Part shown: positions 60,711 to 64,000 of the stretch, in pieces | Layout: every line of letters starts with the position of its first letter | How positions within the stretch are numbered: the stretch's first letter is position 1 | Notes under the pieces: generated by a model | Database searches by the model: none | What the model was told of the DNA's origin: nothing | The model's input: only the letters and a program-made list of their open reading frames with translations | Program-made: the position numbers and the translations under genes | Assembly: GCA_964057225.1 (NCBI GenBank) | Contig: OZ059899.1 | Location: 13,772,501 to 13,836,500 of the forward strand | Direction of reading: 5' to 3' | Length of the DNA stretch: 64,000 nt | Origin: Auanema rhodensis | Lineage: Eukaryota; Nematoda; Chromadorea; Rhabditida; Rhabditidae

Positions 60711-63700
60711 ATGGTTGTCTTTCAAAGAAGCCTTTTCTTGCAAGGAAACAAAAAAGAGGCTCCTTATGCTTCTCTACTGTCACTTTGTGGCTCTAACTTT
60801 GATTTAACAGCAGTTAAGTTGGATGATAATCATAAAACTGAACTCAATTTGTATGAATTCGTAGCTCTGATAGGTTAAATATATATACATATTGTAGGGA
60901 TGGTGTTCTCATCAACAATGATATTACTATTGCTCGTTTGATTGCTCAAAGTTCCAATAATAATTCTAATCTGATGGGAACTAATGTTTTTGAAAGTGTT
61001 GAGGTAATTTTTAATTTGTCACGTCCGTAAATCATGATATAATTCAGATTGACGAAATTCTTGATCTGTGTGAGTCTATCGAACAATTAAGCCTCCAACC
61101 TGATTCCGTTTTGAAAAATCTAAAGCTCAGTAAGGATGGAACCATTTTTGATGGACGTATTACTATTGCTGATATCGCTTTATGGAGTGTTATCAGTAAA
61201 TCAGAAAAAGTAAATTATTTTATTCGGCAAATTTTTTTATGCCATAGTTGACATAGCGAAATCATTATTTCATTTTTCCTATGTTGTGCAATATTGGGCA
61301 ATATGAAAAAGTACTTAATGCTTTCTTTGTCCTCTCAGCTGTTTGAAATTGATTGCACAATGAGTCTTAGGATTATGCTAAAGATGCGCTCCTAGTCGTA
61401 GAGTATTGGTTTGTCTTTTCATCTCTCAGTTTTCAGCTTCAAACTGAATACTCTTCGCTCTTCAAAAAGATTTTAGAAGAACCAACCTTTGCCAATGCAC
61501 ATATGATGGCCGGTAAATTCAATGTTGCAAAACCATCAGTCGTAAGTTGCCTTTTTTGAATTATAGAGTAAAGTTTAAAATGTTTCTTCAGTCTACCAAT
61601 AAGGAAAAACAAAAAGATGAAGGAAAGTTTGTTGAACTTCCTGGTGCCGTAAAAGGTCAAGTGGTTGTAAGATTCCCCCCTGAGGCTAGTGGGTTAGTAT
61701 TTTGATATAAAACTTCCAATTAATTATTCATTTTTAGTTATCTTCATATTGGGCATGCTAAAGCTGCGTTGCTGAACCAGTTTTACCAGCAAGCTTTTGA
61801 CGGAAAGCTCATTTTCCGTTTTGATGACACTAATCCAGCTAAGGAAAATTCACATTTCGAAAAGGCAAAGTGCTTTTTTACAACGTTAACTTATCCATAT
61901 TGTTCAGGTTATTATTGAAGATCTAGCTCTTCTTAATATTAAGCCTGACCAATGGTCTCATTCTTCCGATCATTTCGAAGTTATGCTTGAAATGTGTGAG
62001 AAGTTACTCAAGGTATGATTAACTTCAACAGTTTGAAATAATATAACTGATTGTTAGGATGGCAAAGCTTTTATTGATGATACTGACACTGAAACTATGA
62101 GAAAAGAACGTGAAGAGCGCGTTGATAGCAAAAATAGAAACAATTGTAAGTTTTATTCAATGTGGCATCTTTTTAAAGTTTAGTTTCACAGCTGTTGAGA
62201 CCAACATGAAGTTATGGGAAGAAATGAAGAAGGGAAGTGAAATTGGGCTTAAATGCTGTGCTCGTATCAAGATTGATATGAAATCCAATAATGGTGCCAT
62301 GAGAGATCCTACTATCTACAGGTGTGAGACATTCAATATGTAATGTAGTTGAATCTTTTGTAGATGTAAGCCTGAGGAGCATGTCCGTACAGGAACCAAA
62401 TATAAAGTTTATCCAACATATGATTTTACCTGCCCAATTGTGGACTCTATCGAAGGTGTCACTCATACTCTTCGCACTACAGAATATCATGACAGGTCTC
62501 ATACTTTCTTTTCATTCTTTCACACATTGTTTTTTTTTTCAGAGATGATCAATTTTATTTCATCTGTGATGCTCTTGGTTTAAGAAAACCACATATCTGG
62601 GAATATTCCCGCTTAAACATGACCAATACTGTTATGAGTAAGAGAAAGCTCACTTGGTTTGTCGACGAAAAGCACGTTGAAGGATGGTACGAATTTAACT
62701 ATAATGATTTAAAGTAGTATTGTTATACAGGGATGATCCAAGACTTCCAACTGTTCGTGGAGTTATGAGAAGAGGAATGACCGTTGAAGGACTTAAGACT
62801 TTCATTGCTGCTCAAGGTGGATCTCGTTCGGTTGTAGTGATGGAATGGGATAAGATTTGGGCTTTCAATAAGAAGGTCATCGATCCAGTAGCTGGAAGGT
62901 AGTCTCTGTTTCTTTGTTAATTGATTACAGTTAATGTTTCAGATATACTGCTCTCGAAAGCTCTAATCTTGTTGAAGTTATTGTTGATGGTGCTTCCGGT
63001 AATAATTTAGTTGATGTTGCTTTGCATCCTAAGGTAATTAAAAATATTTTCGATTTTATAATTATGTCTTTTATTTTAAGAACAGTGAAGTTGGAAACAA
63101 GAAAATCTGGCAATCTTCTAAGATTTATATTGAACAAGTTGACGCTCGTGAAATCCAAAATGGAAATACTGTGACATTCATTAATTGGGGTAACATGAAA
63201 ATCACCAATGTTGAAAAGAAGGGAGATAATGTTGTGAAAATTAATGCTCAACTTGACTTACTTAACAAGGTAATTTTGATATTTTTCTCTCTTAAACTCA
63301 TTTTCGACATATTAAGGATTTCAAAAAAACTCTCAAGGTTACATGGATTGGTGAAGGCGAAAAAGAAACTTTCATTCCATGCAGAACTGCTCTTTACGAT
63401 CATATAATTAGCAAAGCTGTTATTGGCAAAGATGAGGATTGGAAACAATTCATTAACTATGACTCCGTGGTACGTTCAATTTTAGATTATCATTGTTATA
63501 TTTGTTTTATAGCATTTTACCGATATGTCTGCTGAGCCAGCTTTACGAGATGTTAAGAAGGGAGATATTATCCAACTCCAACGTAAAGGATTTTATATTT
63601 GCGACGCTGCATATCAGCCAAAGACTGCCAAAAGGTTCTTTAAAGATTTTTAAAATATGTTTATTTGTTTCTATTGTAGCGATGAGCTTCCTCTTAAGCT

Positions 63701-64000
63701 TATTTATATACCCGATGGTCACGTGAAGGAATCGCCAGGAGTTAAGAGCTCTGAGGTAATAATAGTTGATAGAATTAATCAATTATAAGTTTTTTAAAGG
63801 GCAAAAAGGCTTCAGCTGTCTCCAATAACAGCGGTGCAGCCTTGTACGCTGATATTGAAAAACAAGGACTTCTTGTCCGTGACTTGAAAGGCAAAGATCC
63901 AAAGTCTGATGCTACCAAAGCAGCAATTGCCAAATTGCTCGAATTGAAGAAATCATTCAAGGCAATCCATTTCCTTTTTCTTAAGTTTGAAATAAAAATT
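60711..64000 (+). CDS. ears-1: Cytosolic glutamyl-tRNA synthetase with WHEP domain, cut by the right edge
   Basis: 18 exons seen: 60711-60850, 60898-61003, 61048-61209, 61437-61541, 61592-61692, 61738-61864, 61908-62012, 62058-62145, 62192-62321, 62364-62495, 62543-62686, 62731-62898, 62943-63033, 63081-63269, 63317-63469, 63513-63634, 63680-63755, 63800-edge. An N-terminal GST-like domain is followed by a class I catalytic core with the HIGH motif ([14 protein letters not shown]), [11 protein letters not shown] and the KMSKS equivalent VMSKRKL, an anticodon-binding beta-barrel, and a WHEP helix pair ([20 protein letters not shown]). The enzyme charges tRNA-Glu. In most animals it is fused through WHEP repeats to prolyl-tRNA synthetase, while C. 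elegans has separate genes; the window ends before this can be decided here. Intron 6 (61865-61907) is GC-AG. The frame is still open at 64000. Confidence 0.93.

Overview
This is AT-rich nuclear DNA from a nematode. The reasons are the gene content (a cuticle collagen with a furin-type RxxR site, two seven-transmembrane chemoreceptors of the str/srh/sri type, a levamisole-type acetylcholine receptor alpha subunit, a Dispatched/CHE-14-like protein), introns that are mostly 41-55 nt with GT...(T)TTCAG or TTTAG ends, and splice-acceptor-like sequences 0-10 nt upstream of many start codons, as expected for spliced-leader trans-splicing. No species is named: nothing in the window identifies one. 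All gene models were built by hand by joining exons in frame. Exon ends are usually within a few bases, but start codons and non-canonical junctions need transcript data.

Layout, left to right. 0.9-9.5 kb (+): a 21-exon glycine-rich-domain (DUF1399/GRDP) protein whose introns carry long CT/GA microsatellites. 11.0-12.6 kb (+) and 13.7-15.2 kb (-): two paralogous chemoreceptors, tail to tail. 16.6-18.2 kb (+): cuticle collagen. 20.7-21.6 kb (+) and 22.1-22.5 kb (-): two LITAF-domain proteins, again tail to tail. 23.0-24.0 kb (+): BAG1-like co-chaperone. 24.4-26.4 kb (+): ER protein O-glucosyltransferase (KDELC/POGLUT2-like, ending KSEL), convergent with a p24/TMED cargo receptor at 26.5-27.4 kb (-). 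27.8-33.5 kb (+): a large receptor with a Thr-rich mucin domain, EGF modules, a seven-transmembrane-like core and a long tail. 34.3-35.2 kb (+): KGD4/MRPS36-like mitochondrial protein. 35.6-41.5 kb (+): cytosolic carboxypeptidase CCP1-like, convergent with the Dispatched-like gene (41.8-47.3 kb, -). 47.5-48.8 kb (-): metaxin-1. 49.1-54.6 kb (-): VPS15. 55.4-57.7 kb (-): nicotinic receptor alpha subunit. 58.6-60.4 kb (-): C2H2 zinc-finger protein, divergent from cytosolic glutamyl-tRNA synthetase (60.7 kb to the right edge, incomplete).

The genes do not form one pathway. There are neuronal/sensory pieces (chemoreceptors, nicotinic receptor, CCP1 tubulin deglutamylase, Dispatched), secretory/endolysosomal pieces (POGLUT, TMED, LITAF, VPS15) and mitochondrial pieces (metaxin, KGD4). 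VPS15, metaxin and Dispatched lie head to tail 276 and 136 bp apart, spacing that would fit a nematode operon. The most unusual points are four GC-AG introns and one apparent AT-AG intron, two separate tail-to-tail duplicate pairs, an in-frame cassette inside the BAG domain, and the mucin-EGF-7TM receptor.
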